Of a DNA stretch of 21,988 bases, positions 6,660 to 15,072 are shown piece after piece. The translations under genes and the position numbers were made by a program. The DNA lies in the NCBI GenBank assembly GCA_038065515.1, contig JBBTQV010000003.1:1-21988 (forward strand), in the 5' to 3' direction. The first letter of the stretch is position 1. The number at the start of each line of letters is the position of its first letter. The DNA comes from JAGOPO01 sp038065515 (GTDB lineage: Bacteria > Patescibacteriota > Minisyncoccia > 2-02-FULL-40-12 > GWA2-44-9). Under the pieces are notes generated by a model. That model searched no databases and was not told where the DNA came from. It worked only from the letters and a program-made list of their open reading frames with translations.

Positions 6660-7245
6660 GCTTGTTGATAATCTTGCGGTGCGGACCCTCAAGCAACACG
6701 CGCAAAAAGCGGTCGAACATTTCGTACCGGTATTTGAATTCGTCTTTCTCCATGACTCCGAAGCGGATTTCCGTGCCCATATCGGCTTCTAATGATTTGA
6801 GAAATTTAGTGAGCTTCCCGCGGTCGATATCGTCCCCCACAATGAACAGATCTGCGGGAGTCTCATAGGTAGTGTCATCCGGCTGACTCACAAAGATACC
6901 GGCCACCACAGCGAGTTTTACACGCCCGAGCGCATTGATGCGCTTGATGAGACGGTCAGTCTCGACCGGAGACGGCTTGAGTATTAGATCTCGTAGCTCA
7001 ACAAAAAAATCAAATTCTTCGTTAAGGCCGTAGCGATCCTGTCCCGCTTTCGCGCTGCGCACCTTGCGGATTAGTTTTATGTCCTGCAACAGCAATACTT
7101 CGCGGCGCACGATGAATGATGGCTCCTGCACGCGCACAGCAAGCTCGCTCATCGGCAGTGCAGCCGGATGTTGCCGGTACAAAAGCTTCAACAGCTTCAC
7201 CCGCACCCGTGAACCCAGCAGATTATCCAGAATAGATTTTGACAT
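6649..7245 (-). CDS. Winged-helix protein with a nucleotidyltransferase-like domain
   Basis: A 198-residue cytoplasmic protein. Residues 1-75 look like an ArsR-type winged helix (MSKSILDNLLGSRVRVKLLK..., then a recognition-helix region and a beta hairpin around KVRSAKAGQDRYGLNEEF). The C-terminal half (residues 105-198) resembles the small nucleotidyltransferase fold of HTH-MNT proteins: VKLAVVAGIFV, then PADLFIVGDDID. The catalytic GSxxxG...DxD pattern is degenerate, so activity is doubtful. I chose the ATG at 7245 because the protein fold begins there; upstream codons run into a promoter. No SD is visible. It is divergent from the phosphatase-like/propeller gene and might regulate it, which is inference from position only. 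Confidence 0.75.
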   Translation of the reverse strand: MSKSILDNLLGSRVRVKLLKLLYRQHPAALPMSELAVRVQEPSFIVRREVLLLQDIKLIRKVRSAKAGQDRYGLNEEFDFFVELRDLILKPSPVETDRLIKRINALGRVKLAVVAGIFVSQPDDTTYETPADLFIVGDDIDRGKLTKFLKSLEADMGTEIRFGVMEKDEFKYRYEMFDRFLRVLLEGPHRKIINKLDM

Positions 7246-7268
7246 AGGCACGAATGTTCGCGTACAAT
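7239..7268 (+). promoter_or_regulatory. Promoter of the phosphatase-like/propeller gene
   Basis: TTGACA (7239-7244, a perfect -35), an 18-nt spacer and TACAAT (7263-7268). Transcription would start near 7275. The -35 overlaps the first codons of the divergent winged-helix gene. Confidence 0.8.
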
Positions 7269-7331
7269 GAGAGTGTCTTCCCGTGCGCAACCGTAGCGCA
7301 CCTGTGCGGCGTTTGCAAGTGAATCTCCAGT

Positions 7332-9353
7332 ATGGAAAAACTTACCCTCAAGCCGCAAGCAAACGAAATCATCGTCAATCACGGAACCACCGATGGCGTG
7401 ATTGATATGTTCTCCTATTCCCCTGATGATGCCGCGGCCCGTGGATTCGGTTCGCTGTTCGTTGTGGGACACCGCGACACCGATTCCAGCAATGTCGGAT
7501 ATGTCGTCTCCCTCATCTCTGCGCTCGCCCGTCGCGAATACTACGCAAATCCGAACATTCCCCCCCGGGAGGCGTTCTCGCGCACCCTGCGCAAAGCAAA
7601 TGAGGTCGTCGATGAGTTCTTCCGCAATGGTGAGGTTAAGTTGTCGGTCGGCATTGTTGCCATCGCCGGAAGCACCATCATGGTCTCCAAGCTCGACAAG
7701 TTCAAAATACTGCTCGCGCGCGAGAACCAGGTCATCGATATCCTAAGCAATGTGCTCTTGTTCTCAAAAGAGCATACCGAGAAGCGGCGCTTCTCCAGTA
7801 TCATTCACGGCTCGGTCCAGCCGGGTGACCGTATACTGGCATTCGTACCCACGCGCACCATCATCTCCCGCGAGCGCAATCTGAAGACATGGTTCCTGAA
7901 ACTGCCGCAGGATGAGTTTGCGGCCCGCGTTGCGCACATCGGCACGGAACATGCATCATTTGCCGCCGCAATGCTGCACATCGACATGGCACAAACATCC
8001 GAACCCGCACTCATGCCGTCTCCGCAGCCACCCGAGTTGATGCAATCGGAACCGATGCCCGTGCCGACTCTTGCATGGAAGCCGCGTCAGTGGGGCGGTC
8101 CGCTGGATACGCCTGCGCCGCAAACAATCAATGCATCAGCTTCACTGTCGACACCACTAATTGCAGGTGAAGAATCTCATCAGCCGATTGTCATGGACGC
8201 CGAAGTGCCGCGCATCATCCCGTCGGAGTTCTCACTGGGCACCCGCCGCACGCTGTTGTCGCGTTGGTTTGGACGCATTCATTTTGTCCGTCTGGATGGC
8301 CGCGGTAAGGCAATCACGCTCGCGCTGATCGCTCTCCTTACCATCGGCGGGGCTCTCCTGGCAAAATCATTCCTGTTCGTAAGCCCGCAACAGCAGAAAG
8401 AGAGGGAGGCGCTCTCCGACATCCGTCGCGACCTTGATCTTGCGCGCTCGAAAGTCGCGCAAAACAACCGTATCGAAGCGCGTCAGCTTCTCGCGCGTGC
8501 GTTGTCGGCACTGCTTGATATGAAACTCACCGATGGTGGTGCCAAAGACTTGCAGGCATCCATCACCTTAGTCATGGACTCCGTCGACAATGCCCAGCCG
8601 TCCGCACCGACTCTCATCACCTCGCCTCAACCTGATGCGCTCTCTATCACGCTGGCCGCATGGTCTTCGGCATCACACGCGATCTGGGTCGGCAGCATGG
8701 CAGAAGAAGGCGGTGCGTGGGTCGCTCCGCTTCGCGACGGTTCGGTCGGTACTCATGTCGTATTCGGTTCGGCAAAACCCGACCTGCTCATCGGCTGGCG
8801 TGATTCCGTTCTTTCCGTTGATTTTGCAAACCGCACCATCACGCGCACAGTCGGTGATACGGTAAAGTCATATACTATTCCGACGCAGGATGTCCTGCAG
8901 GACGCCGCAGAATTCTCCGATAGTCTCTATGTGCTCACCGACAAATCAATTATCAAAATCTCCGACCTCGATACCAACAAACCCGTCACGAAGCAGTGGC
9001 TCGCCGACACCGCAGAGCTTGCCATCGGCGCGGTGCGCATCTGGGTGGACGGCAGTATATGGACGATGAGCCGCGACGGGTCGCTGACCACCTACTACAA
9101 AGGCAAAAAAACTGCGCAAGTCGCGGTGCCGCTCTCGCCCGCAGGCACTTGGCGGCTCGTCGGTTCTTCTGACGGCCTGCTCGCCATTGCCAACGGCGAC
9201 ACGCGCCGCATCTATCTCATCAATCCGCAGGACGGCTCGCTCGTGCGCACACTGAAAATCGATTCTCAACTGCCGTTCACATACCTCTCCGCGGGGCCCG
9301 ACGGCTCGGTTCTGCTCATCACGAAAGAATCCAAAGTCTGGCAGGTTAAGTAG
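7332..9353 (+). CDS. Membrane protein: PP2C-like N-domain, one helix, beta-propeller-like C-domain
   Basis: A 673-residue protein in three parts. Residues 1-215 resemble a PPM/PP2C phosphatase fold (GSLFVVGHRD, LSVGIVAIAGSTIMVSKLDKFKILLAREN, then GDRILAFVPT). The Asp residues that bind the metal pair in active enzymes are not obvious, so it may be a non-catalytic or sensory relative. A Pro/Ser-rich linker (about 215-320) leads to one membrane helix (about 326-350, KAITLALIALLTIGGALLAK), then a helical segment (355-400). Repeated W- and DGS-containing strands (430-673) suggest a propeller outside the cell. Such proteins recur in CPR genomes; function is unknown. No SD is visible. It has its own promoter. 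Confidence 0.7.
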   Translation: MEKLTLKPQANEIIVNHGTTDGVIDMFSYSPDDAAARGFGSLFVVGHRDTDSSNVGYVVSLISALARREYYANPNIPPREAFSRTLRKANEVVDEFFRNGEVKLSVGIVAIAGSTIMVSKLDKFKILLARENQVIDILSNVLLFSKEHTEKRRFSSIIHGSVQPGDRILAFVPTRTIISRERNLKTWFLKLPQDEFAARVAHIGTEHASFAAAMLHIDMAQTSEPALMPSPQPPELMQSEPMPVPTLAWKPRQWGGPLDTPAPQTINASASLSTPLIAGEESHQPIVMDAEVPRIIPSEFSLGTRRTLLSRWFGRIHFVRLDGRGKAITLALIALLTIGGALLAKSFLFVSPQQQKEREALSDIRRDLDLARSKVAQNNRIEARQLLARALSALLDMKLTDGGAKDLQASITLVMDSVDNAQPSAPTLITSPQPDALSITLAAWSSASHAIWVGSMAEEGGAWVAPLRDGSVGTHVVFGSAKPDLLIGWRDSVLSVDFANRTITRTVGDTVKSYTIPTQDVLQDAAEFSDSLYVLTDKSIIKISDLDTNKPVTKQWLADTAELAIGAVRIWVDGSIWTMSRDGSLTTYYKGKKTAQVAVPLSPAGTWRLVGSSDGLLAIANGDTRRIYLINPQDGSLVRTLKIDSQLPFTYLSAGPDGSVLLITKESKVWQVK

Positions 9354-9388
9354 TCATGGACCGGACGGCACTTCGCGGGCCATCACCA

Positions 9389-9417
9389 TTGACTATGCGT
9401 TCTGTTTCTACTATAAT
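9389..9417 (+). promoter_or_regulatory. Strong sigma-70-type promoter of the small membrane protein gene
   Basis: TTGACT (9389-9394), a 17-nt spacer and a perfect TATAAT (9412-9417), 31 nt upstream of the ATG. Confidence 0.9.
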
Positions 9418-9448
9418 ACTCACATAGCCTATTGAAAGGAGGCTCGTA

Positions 9449-9661
9449 ATGAAGTCGTTTTTCAATGGTGTCGGAACTGCCATGATCCTAATGGCTGTGG
9501 GAGGAATTGTTGCCCAAACAGTGGCAATTATCGCATTTGCTGAGCCGAATAACGCACTGTGGGCACAGAAGATGGTGCTGCTCATGACCAGGTCTATCTC
9601 CTTGGCAATAACCGGAATCGGGCTTCTGCTAATCCCGATAGCCTACAACAAGATACGCTAA
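9449..9661 (+). CDS. Small two-helix membrane protein of unknown function (70 aa)
   Basis: Two hydrophobic segments, about residues 8-31 (GTAMILMAVGGIVAQTVAII) and 47-66 (SISLAITGIGLLLIPIAY), are joined by a short polar loop with NNALWAQK. There is no recognisable enzyme motif. AAAGGAGG lies 6 nt upstream of the ATG. It forms a complete unit with a strong promoter at 9389-9417 and a terminator at 9674-9698. It lies between a convergent pair (the propeller protein upstream and rplL from the other side). The very strong expression signals suggest a well-expressed product. It could be a holin-like or stress-type small membrane protein, but nothing in the sequence decides. Confidence 0.8.
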   Translation: MKSFFNGVGTAMILMAVGGIVAQTVAIIAFAEPNNALWAQKMVLLMTRSISLAITGIGLLLIPIAYNKIR

Positions 9662-9673
9662 CGCCCGTGAAGG

Positions 9674-9698
9674 AGCCCGTGCTCCCCGCGGGCTTTTT
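9674..9698 (+). terminator. Intrinsic terminator of the small membrane protein gene
   Basis: AGCCCG (9674-9679) pairs with CGGGCT (9689-9694), followed by TTTTT. It lies 12 nt after the stop. Confidence 0.85.
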
Positions 9699-9710
9699 CA
9701 TATCTCAAAC

Positions 9711-9737
9711 AGAAAACCCGCATGATGCGGGTTTTCT
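9711..9737. terminator. Bidirectional terminator between the small membrane gene and rplL
   Basis: An AGAAAACCCGCAT arm and its complement form an A-run/stem/T-run palindrome, so it can work on both strands. Its main role is probably to end rplJL on the minus strand. Confidence 0.88.
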
Positions 9738-9752
9738 GAAAACTTATTTCGC

Positions 9753-10118
9753 TTACTTCAGCTCGACGACAGCGCCTGCCTCTTCCAATTTCTTCTTCAT
9801 TTCCTGCGCCTCGGCGGCTTTGACGCCCTCCTTGACAACAGAGCCTTCCTTGTCGGTCATGTCCTTGACCTCCTTGAGACCGAGACCGGTGATTTCGCGG
9901 AGGATTTTGATGACCTGAATCTTCTGTGCACCGGCTTTTGCCAGCACCACATTGAACGCATCCTTCTCTTCAGCAGCTGCGGCACCACCGGCGGCCGGTG
10001 CGGCGGCGGCAAACGCGGCGGCCGAGACTCCGAACTTCTCTTCCAATGCTTTGACGAGCTCGTTGAGTTCGGATGCCGTCATCTTCTCAATATCTTCAAT
10101 AAATTTGTTTTTATCCAT
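9753..10118 (-). CDS. rplL: Ribosomal protein bL12 (L7/L12)
   Basis: The 121-residue stalk protein of the 50S subunit, which recruits translation GTPases. An N-terminal dimerisation domain (MDKNKFIEDIEKMTASELNE onward, residues 1-33) is followed by an Ala/Pro/Gly hinge (residues 33-50, AAAFAAAAPAAGGAAAAEEK). The C-terminal factor-binding domain contains KIQVIKILREITGLGLKEVKD and ends in AGAVVELK. The length is normal for the family. It begins 9 nt after rplJ and is in the same transcript. There is no SD before the ATG (context ATCAACGAACATG). Confidence 0.98.
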   Translation of the reverse strand: MDKNKFIEDIEKMTASELNELVKALEEKFGVSAAAFAAAAPAAGGAAAAEEKDAFNVVLAKAGAQKIQVIKILREITGLGLKEVKDMTDKEGSVVKEGVKAAEAQEMKKKLEEAGAVVELK

Positions 10119-10127
10119 GTTCGTTGA

Positions 10128-10736
10128 TTACGGTGTTACTACTTCTTCTTCAGCTACCGGAGCCTCGACTGCCGGCTCGGGTGCAGTTTCTTCGACAACG
10201 GGAGCGGCTTCGACAACAGGCGCCGGAGCGCTCTCTCCCTTTTGCTTTGCGACCTGATTCAAGACTACTGCCAACGAGGACAGCGGGTATTTGAGCATGC
10301 CCAACAGACGAGCGAGCAGTTCATCGCGACTGGGCATGGTCGCCATGTCGATGAGTTCTTCATGCGACAGCGCGTGACCGTCCATCCATGCGACAAACAG
10401 TTTCAATGCCGGATTTGCCTTGGCGAACTGGTACAACTGCTTGGCAACCGCAAATGCGTCGCCATGCGCGAGTACCAACCCCATCGAGCCGTCCATGCCG
10501 AACACATCCACGCCGTCATAGTTCAGGTCGTGGAGCGTCTTGTCCACCAGCGTCTTCTTTGCGACCACATACTCACCCTCGGACTGCCGCAGTGCGCGCT
10601 TGAGCTGCTGCAACTGGGCGACCGAGAGACCGGGTTCACCGGCGCGGGCGAAAGTCGTAAAAATCGTGATAGTCGAACCCGGCAGAACGCCCGCCAGATT
10701 GTCGATTGACTCTTTCTTCTGTGCTTTTGTTTTCAT
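10128..10736 (-). CDS. rplJ: Ribosomal protein uL10
   Basis: uL10 anchors bL12 dimers to the 50S stalk base and, in many bacteria, represses its own operon by binding the leader. It starts MKTKAQKKESIDNLAGVL with the expected N-terminal RNA-binding domain. The core YVVAKKTLVDKTL, LVLAHGDAFAVAKQLYQFAK and MPSRDELLARLLGMLKYPLSSLA motifs follow. The last 40 residues are an unusual Pro/Ala/Glu/Val-rich acidic tail (APVVEAAPVVEETAPEPAVE). At 202 aa it is longer than the roughly 165 aa of E. coli uL10 because of this tail. There is no SD before the ATG. A conserved L10 leader lies upstream. Confidence 0.97.
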   Translation of the reverse strand: MKTKAQKKESIDNLAGVLPGSTITIFTTFARAGEPGLSVAQLQQLKRALRQSEGEYVVAKKTLVDKTLHDLNYDGVDVFGMDGSMGLVLAHGDAFAVAKQLYQFAKANPALKLFVAWMDGHALSHEELIDMATMPSRDELLARLLGMLKYPLSSLAVVLNQVAKQKGESAPAPVVEAAPVVEETAPEPAVEAPVAEEEVVTP

Positions 10737-10762
10737 AATGTCATGCGAATCTACGAATACAA

Positions 10763-10892
10763 ACGAAAACCGCTATTCCGTAGCGGCTTGCCTTCGACCC
10801 CTGCAAAGCAGGATTAGAGCAGAACCTCGGGGCGACTTACTGTGCCCTCCAAAGCTTTCGCGACGGAGGGTGGGCACCCTGTCTACGGCTAC
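10763..10892 (-). promoter_or_regulatory. L10 leader RNA with attenuator upstream of rplJ
   Basis: The minus-strand leader carries the conserved L10-leader elements CCGTAGACAGGGTGCC and, further on, AAGTCGCCCCGAGG, the autoregulatory uL10-bL12 binding site of many bacteria. It ends in a terminator hairpin, CCGCTA at 10781-10786 with TAGCGG at 10770-10775, followed by TTTTCGTTTG. The CCGTAG of the 5' part (10883-10888) can pair with CTACGG in the terminator's 5' arm and loop (10778-10783), which gives an antiterminator. Control by attenuation is inferred from these competing pairings. Confidence 0.85.
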
Positions 10893-10898
10893 AAAAAC

Positions 10899-10927
10899 AG
10901 TATAGCAAAAGATCTCAAGTAAGTAAA
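10899..10927 (-). promoter_or_regulatory. Promoter of the rplJL operon
   Basis: On the minus strand TTTACT (10922-10927), a 17-nt spacer and TATACT (10899-10904). The start would be near 10892, at the edge of the L10 leader. The -35 lies within the T-tail of the terminator of the gene upstream. Confidence 0.75.
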
Positions 10928-10928
10928 G

Positions 10929-10954
10929 GCCCAGCCGACACCACTCGACTGGGC
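10929..10954 (-). terminator. Intrinsic terminator of the 10964-11341 gene
   Basis: On the minus strand a 10-bp stem (GCCCAGTCGA with TCGGCTGGGC, one G-T pair) and the loop GTGGTG are followed by CTTTACTTACTT. It lies 9 nt past the stop. Confidence 0.82.
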
Positions 10955-10963
10955 TCAAATTGG

Positions 10964-11341
10964 CTATTTGAATGCCTCCTCATGAACTTCACGGAGGAAA
11001 CCACGACGGGGCTTGGGGTCGTACCAGCCTTCGTACAGCCAAATACCGTTGAACCGCACACGGATTAAGCGCGCCGTCACAGGAATCTGATTCCTAAGAG
11101 CATCTCTCATGACCCGCTCAACCCGGCCACCGCCGATCACCTGACACTGCATCTCTTTGGGGCTATCAGTGATGCGAAGCATCATGCGAGACACCTCGCC
11201 ATCGTAGACACCTACAATCTCATGAACCGAGAACTCAACAGTATGACCCCCAAGATGGTAGTCGGAGAACATCAACTCCAACATCGAGGGACCATTGCAA
11301 ATCTCGTACATCTTCTCTTCTTTTTTTGCTTTGGTGGCCAT
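10964..11341 (-). CDS. Protein of unknown function (125 aa)
   Basis: I do not recognise a family. After a Lys-rich start (MATKAKKEEK) the protein looks mainly beta-stranded (VEFSVHEIVGVYDGEV, SRMMLRITDSP, QVIGGGRVERVMRDAL, VTARLIRVRFNGIWLYEGWY). It has no membrane segment, Cys cluster or obvious catalytic motif. I chose the ATG at 11341 because AGGAGG lies 4 nt upstream; an in-frame start at 11389 has no SD. Its own terminator follows at 10929-10954. It lies between mltG and rplJL on the same strand and is one of several short SD-led genes in this window. Confidence 0.72.
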   Translation of the reverse strand: MATKAKKEEKMYEICNGPSMLELMFSDYHLGGHTVEFSVHEIVGVYDGEVSRMMLRITDSPKEMQCQVIGGGRVERVMRDALRNQIPVTARLIRVRFNGIWLYEGWYDPKPRRGFLREVHEEAFK

Positions 11342-11480
11342 ACGGCCTCCTGTGCGTACTGCTCCTGAAAAGGTGCAGGAACGATACACCGTTGTCCCTC
11401 GATTATGCTCGGAACCACCTTTCCATCCAGAAAGGAATTGAGATGAATGTACGACCTTCCTTCACAAAAGTAAAGGAGCC

Positions 11481-12491
11481 CTACAGACCCAAGTATTTCC
11501 TGCGGTTTACGAGGTGCTCCGAAAGAGTTTTCGAGTAAATGATATCACTGCCGTCGCGAGTGGAGAGGTAATAGAGGTACGGGCTCGCTTTGGGATGTGC
11601 GGCGGCGTCTAGAGCCTTAAGCCCGGGGTTGGAGATGGGGCCTTTGGGCAGGCCCGTACGGGTGTAGGTGTTGTACGGTCCTTCAATTTTTATTTCGGTG
11701 GCGATGGGCGCTTGTGTAACATCGCAGTTGCGATTGTTGCTTATCGGCAGCCATCGCGCCAAACACCAGCCGTAGGCCACCGTAGCGTCAATCTGTAGCG
11801 GCATTCCCAGCTTCTGACGCTCGATAACAATGCCCGCGACCAGCGCCATATCTTCGGCGGATTTTGCTTCCTTCTCCAGCATTGAAGCGATGACGATCTG
11901 CACATTCGTGTACCCGCGTGCCTTGGCATCAAATGCATTGCGCAATACCGAACCGATAACACGGGCGTTGGCATACTCTCCCGCATTGTCGACAAGCGAT
12001 TTATCAAACCGATAGGTATCCGGAAACAACATCCCCTCGTTGGCGGAATAGGTACGCGCAAAGCTACCCGGCACAATGAGCCGTTGACTCGCGAGCAGGT
12101 CATCAATTTCCCACACATTCATCCCCTCGGGAATCGTGACAACAATATCGGTGGAGAGCGCTTCACCGGCTGCCAGAATACGCACAATCTCCCGCGTGGA
12201 CATAGAAGGCGACAGCGCATAGGTGCCGGCCTTCAGGCTATCCCCTGTATCGGTATAGTTTGCAATGACAATCATTACCGGCGCCCAACGGATGAGTCCG
12301 GCTCGCTGTAGTTCAGACGCGATGCGCCCGCCTCCCCAGCCGGGTTGCACCGTGAACTCGCGGGTCTGCGTGACAGAAGAAACCGGAGACGCCAAAAGCC
12401 AGAACACACCGGCAGCCGAGACGGCAATAGCCGCCATGAGAATGGCGGCTATTTGCCAGCGATTTCGTTTTCGTTGTTCGCTTTCCTGCAC
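11481..12491 (-). CDS. mltG: MltG, endolytic murein transglycosylase
   Basis: MltG cuts nascent glycan strands at the membrane and is thought to set strand length. The 336-residue protein has a cytoplasmic basic start, one membrane helix (about residues 13-34, QIAAILMAAIAVSAAGVFWLL), and a LysM-like segment (FTVQPGWGGGRIASELQ). The YceG catalytic domain has LFPDTYRF, the catalytic Glu in ASMLEKEAKS (about residue 206), and YNTY...GLPKGPISNPG near the C-terminus. All hallmarks are present and the length is normal. It starts at a GTG; no SD or better start is visible. It follows the TPR membrane protein by 12 nt on the same strand. Confidence 0.95.
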   Translation of the reverse strand: MQESEQRKRNRWQIAAILMAAIAVSAAGVFWLLASPVSSVTQTREFTVQPGWGGGRIASELQRAGLIRWAPVMIVIANYTDTGDSLKAGTYALSPSMSTREIVRILAAGEALSTDIVVTIPEGMNVWEIDDLLASQRLIVPGSFARTYSANEGMLFPDTYRFDKSLVDNAGEYANARVIGSVLRNAFDAKARGYTNVQIVIASMLEKEAKSAEDMALVAGIVIERQKLGMPLQIDATVAYGWCLARWLPISNNRNCDVTQAPIATEIKIEGPYNTYTRTGLPKGPISNPGLKALDAAAHPKASPYLYYLSTRDGSDIIYSKTLSEHLVNRRKYLGL

Positions 12492-12503
12492 CTTTGCAGT
12501 GTA

Positions 12504-15017
12504 CTACTGCAACGGAGCGGAATCAATCACCTTCTCGGGCGGGATGGCGCGTTGTCCGGCTTCCAATTGAGAGAGTTTCTGTTGCAAATCCGAATTGTCG
12601 GGGTTTGTCTTCTGAATTTCCTTGAGTTGCGCGATCGCGCCCTGGATGTCACTCTGCTCTTCCAACAGCAACGCGAGATACCAACGGGCGTTCGAGTATT
12701 GCGGGGCAAGGAGCACTGCGCGGCGCATTGCCACTATCGCGTCTGTTTTACGGGACGCACGAACATACAACAAACCGAGTTCAAACATCAGTGTGGGCTC
12801 GTTGGTGTTGTACGGGGCAATCTTCTCAAGCTGTGCAATGGCTTCCTTAACTTTTCCCTGCCGGTCATAGACCGCGCCGAGGTTATAGATAGCTAGGCCA
12901 TATGTTTCGGATGTGGCGATTGCCCGCTTGAATGCTTCTTCGGCTTTCGCAAGCGAATCCGTTGACTGCTGCTGCAGGGCGGCGGTATTTGATTTGGACT
13001 GTTGCATCACCGACCGGATAAGGTCCGCGCGCGACAGCCACAACTGACCGATGCGGTTGTCGAAGGACGGATCGCCCGGACGCAACTCTCCCGCTTTCTT
13101 GTATGCATCCTCGGCAAGCCGCTCGACATTATCAACCAGGCCGGTCATGGACTGGTATATTTGCCCGAGATTGCTCCAGTTCAGTGATTCCAGCGGTTGC
13201 AATGCGGCCGCGCGTTGAGCCAGTTGGACGCTGGACGCCATGAGATTTTGAACCCGTGCGGAATCGCCATCCTTTTTGTTGATCTCATCACGAAGCATTG
13301 TCAGGGCAAGCTGGGACGCATCGCGCAGATAGCGGTCGCTGGAAGCGTCGAAGTCGATAGCGCGCACGAGCCCGTCCATGGCTGCAGACGGTGTCGGTTG
13401 TTCCAGTGCGTTTGCATATCTGACATCAGCAAGATAATGCACCGAAGAGAGATAGAGACCGGAAAGCACCAGAATAAGCCCCACGATGAAGCCAAGCGAT
13501 GCCGACAGCGAATACAGCGGGCGTTCTTCGATATCAACGGTACGGGATCGGTCGCCCGAGACCACAAGAGCCGACAGTGCCAACAACACGAAAAACACGA
13601 ACCACAGTGCCATATTCATCGGATACAAGAACAGCGCAACGGTTATTGCCACCATCGCGGCAAGCGTTCCCGACGACTGTGCGGCCAGTGATGCACCCGC
13701 GCCACGCCCGACGGATTCGGAAATCACACCGCTGAACCTGGCAATCACCTGCACCAAGCACCACAACAGAACAGCGAGCGCAAGAAGCGCAATGACACCT
13801 CCGTGAACTACCATGTTGAGAGCTTCCGATGTAGCGTCGAAGAATCGCAAATTCGACAGCTGCGAATTCGCCAACTGACCGGCGCCGAACTTATCAAACG
13901 CTAAAGAGAAGTTCTCGGGGCCCCATCCCAACAGCAGGCGCTGCTTGAGAATACTGACTGCAACCTGACCGGAAAGCTTATAGGATGGCGCGACCTCAAC
14001 CGGGAAATTCGATTTCAGTGATGCCGGATTGAAGTTCACCAGAAGCAGAAAAGCACCCAGCACAATAACTACCATAGGCACTACGAATCGCGAAAGTGCA
14101 AAGCGGTTTTTCCGTCCACCGTAGTCTTCGGACAGTTGGGTCACATTGAGACTGTCAAATGCGATCATGGCAAGCATGCCCGCGAGTGCGACCGCCCACA
14201 ACACCCACCAGTTCAGGATGCCCAGCACGACGATGGCACAGAGCACGCCGACGACTGAAATGATGGCGCTGACGCGGTCGATGCCGCGATAGAGCGTTTT
14301 CGCCAACAGCGGCAAGGCGATTGCGGCCAGAATACCTAACGCATTGAGCGACCCGATGGTATTGAACGCCCGGGAGTGCGCAAAAGCGCCCGGCAGGAAA
14401 TACCAGGTAAACATCTGGCAGATTCCCACAAACAAAGCCAACACAGCCGACAACATCAACGCAGAGCGCAACATCCGTCCACGGTCATGTAGCGTGTTGA
14501 CTGCGAGGAAGTAGAACACAGTCAATGCCAACACGGTGAGCAATGACGAGCTCAAGCTGACACTAATGCCGAAGACCGACTTGGCCGGTGTCATCGAAAA
14601 GATGACGGCTGCAATCGTCGCCACCAACAGCGCCAGCACGCCTTTGTCGATAGGTGAAGTTCGGACAGTCAGCTTTCCACTGACAACCGCGCCCAACAGC
14701 CACACGACAAGGCCGACCGACGCGACAACAACAAGCAACATCTGCTTATTGTATTCCAGCATACTACTGGTGAAGGGTAGGTAGAACAACGGCAACAGCA
14801 CCACCGTTGCGTACAACATGATTTGGATAATCTTGTCGTACAGAGAACCTCCCAGCCCTAACTTATCCGACTTCACTGCAACCAGCTGTGCGGAAATAGC
14901 CGCTCCAGCCTGCCCCTCCGTTTCGTAGAACGGTTCCGGGGTCTCGGTTTGTACGCTCTTCATATTCCCAAGCATCGTATCACATTTTCGTTGTCCACTC
15001 TGTTGATATGTCCACAT
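12504..15017 (-). CDS. Polytopic O-antigen-ligase-like membrane protein fused to a TPR domain
   Basis: An 837-residue protein. After about 58 soluble residues come some ten or more hydrophobic helices (residues 60-530). A Wzy/WaaL-like loop lies near residue 363 (LLGWGPENFSLAFDKF, then LRFFDATSEALNMVVHGG). The last 230 residues (about 605-820) are tetratricopeptide repeats, for example EEAFKRAIATSETYGLAIYNLGAVYDRQG (residue pattern A-x-YNLG). Family members transfer or polymerise glycans outside the cell, onto lipid A, surface polymer or proteins such as pilins. The acceptor here is unknown. Starts at 14973 and 14961 are alternatives to 15017; none has an SD. The neighbour mltG suggests a cell-surface role. 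Confidence 0.82.
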   Translation of the reverse strand: MWTYQQSGQRKCDTMLGNMKSVQTETPEPFYETEGQAGAAISAQLVAVKSDKLGLGGSLYDKIIQIMLYATVVLLPLFYLPFTSSMLEYNKQMLLVVVASVGLVVWLLGAVVSGKLTVRTSPIDKGVLALLVATIAAVIFSMTPAKSVFGISVSLSSSLLTVLALTVFYFLAVNTLHDRGRMLRSALMLSAVLALFVGICQMFTWYFLPGAFAHSRAFNTIGSLNALGILAAIALPLLAKTLYRGIDRVSAIISVVGVLCAIVVLGILNWWVLWAVALAGMLAMIAFDSLNVTQLSEDYGGRKNRFALSRFVVPMVVIVLGAFLLLVNFNPASLKSNFPVEVAPSYKLSGQVAVSILKQRLLLGWGPENFSLAFDKFGAGQLANSQLSNLRFFDATSEALNMVVHGGVIALLALAVLLWCLVQVIARFSGVISESVGRGAGASLAAQSSGTLAAMVAITVALFLYPMNMALWFVFFVLLALSALVVSGDRSRTVDIEERPLYSLSASLGFIVGLILVLSGLYLSSVHYLADVRYANALEQPTPSAAMDGLVRAIDFDASSDRYLRDASQLALTMLRDEINKKDGDSARVQNLMASSVQLAQRAAALQPLESLNWSNLGQIYQSMTGLVDNVERLAEDAYKKAGELRPGDPSFDNRIGQLWLSRADLIRSVMQQSKSNTAALQQQSTDSLAKAEEAFKRAIATSETYGLAIYNLGAVYDRQGKVKEAIAQLEKIAPYNTNEPTLMFELGLLYVRASRKTDAIVAMRRAVLLAPQYSNARWYLALLLEEQSDIQGAIAQLKEIQKTNPDNSDLQQKLSQLEAGQRAIPPEKVIDSAPLQ

Positions 15018-15018
15018 A

Positions 15019-15047
15019 TTGACCCGACGCTAGCCCTACGATACTGT
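15019..15047 (+). promoter_or_regulatory. Possible promoter of the MerR-like gene
   Basis: TTGACC (15019-15024), a 17-nt spacer and TACTGT (15042-15047). An alternative -10 is GATACT at 15040-15045 with a short spacer. The -35 is good and the -10 weak. Confidence 0.45.
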
Positions 15048-15072
15048 GAAGCAAACATTACGAAAGTTATAT

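Noticed and set aside
11443..11538. 31-codon plus-strand ORF with an AAGGA-type SD
   Set aside because: It overlaps the conserved C-terminus of mltG on the other strand, and I see no promoter or terminator that fits. A real small gene is not excluded.
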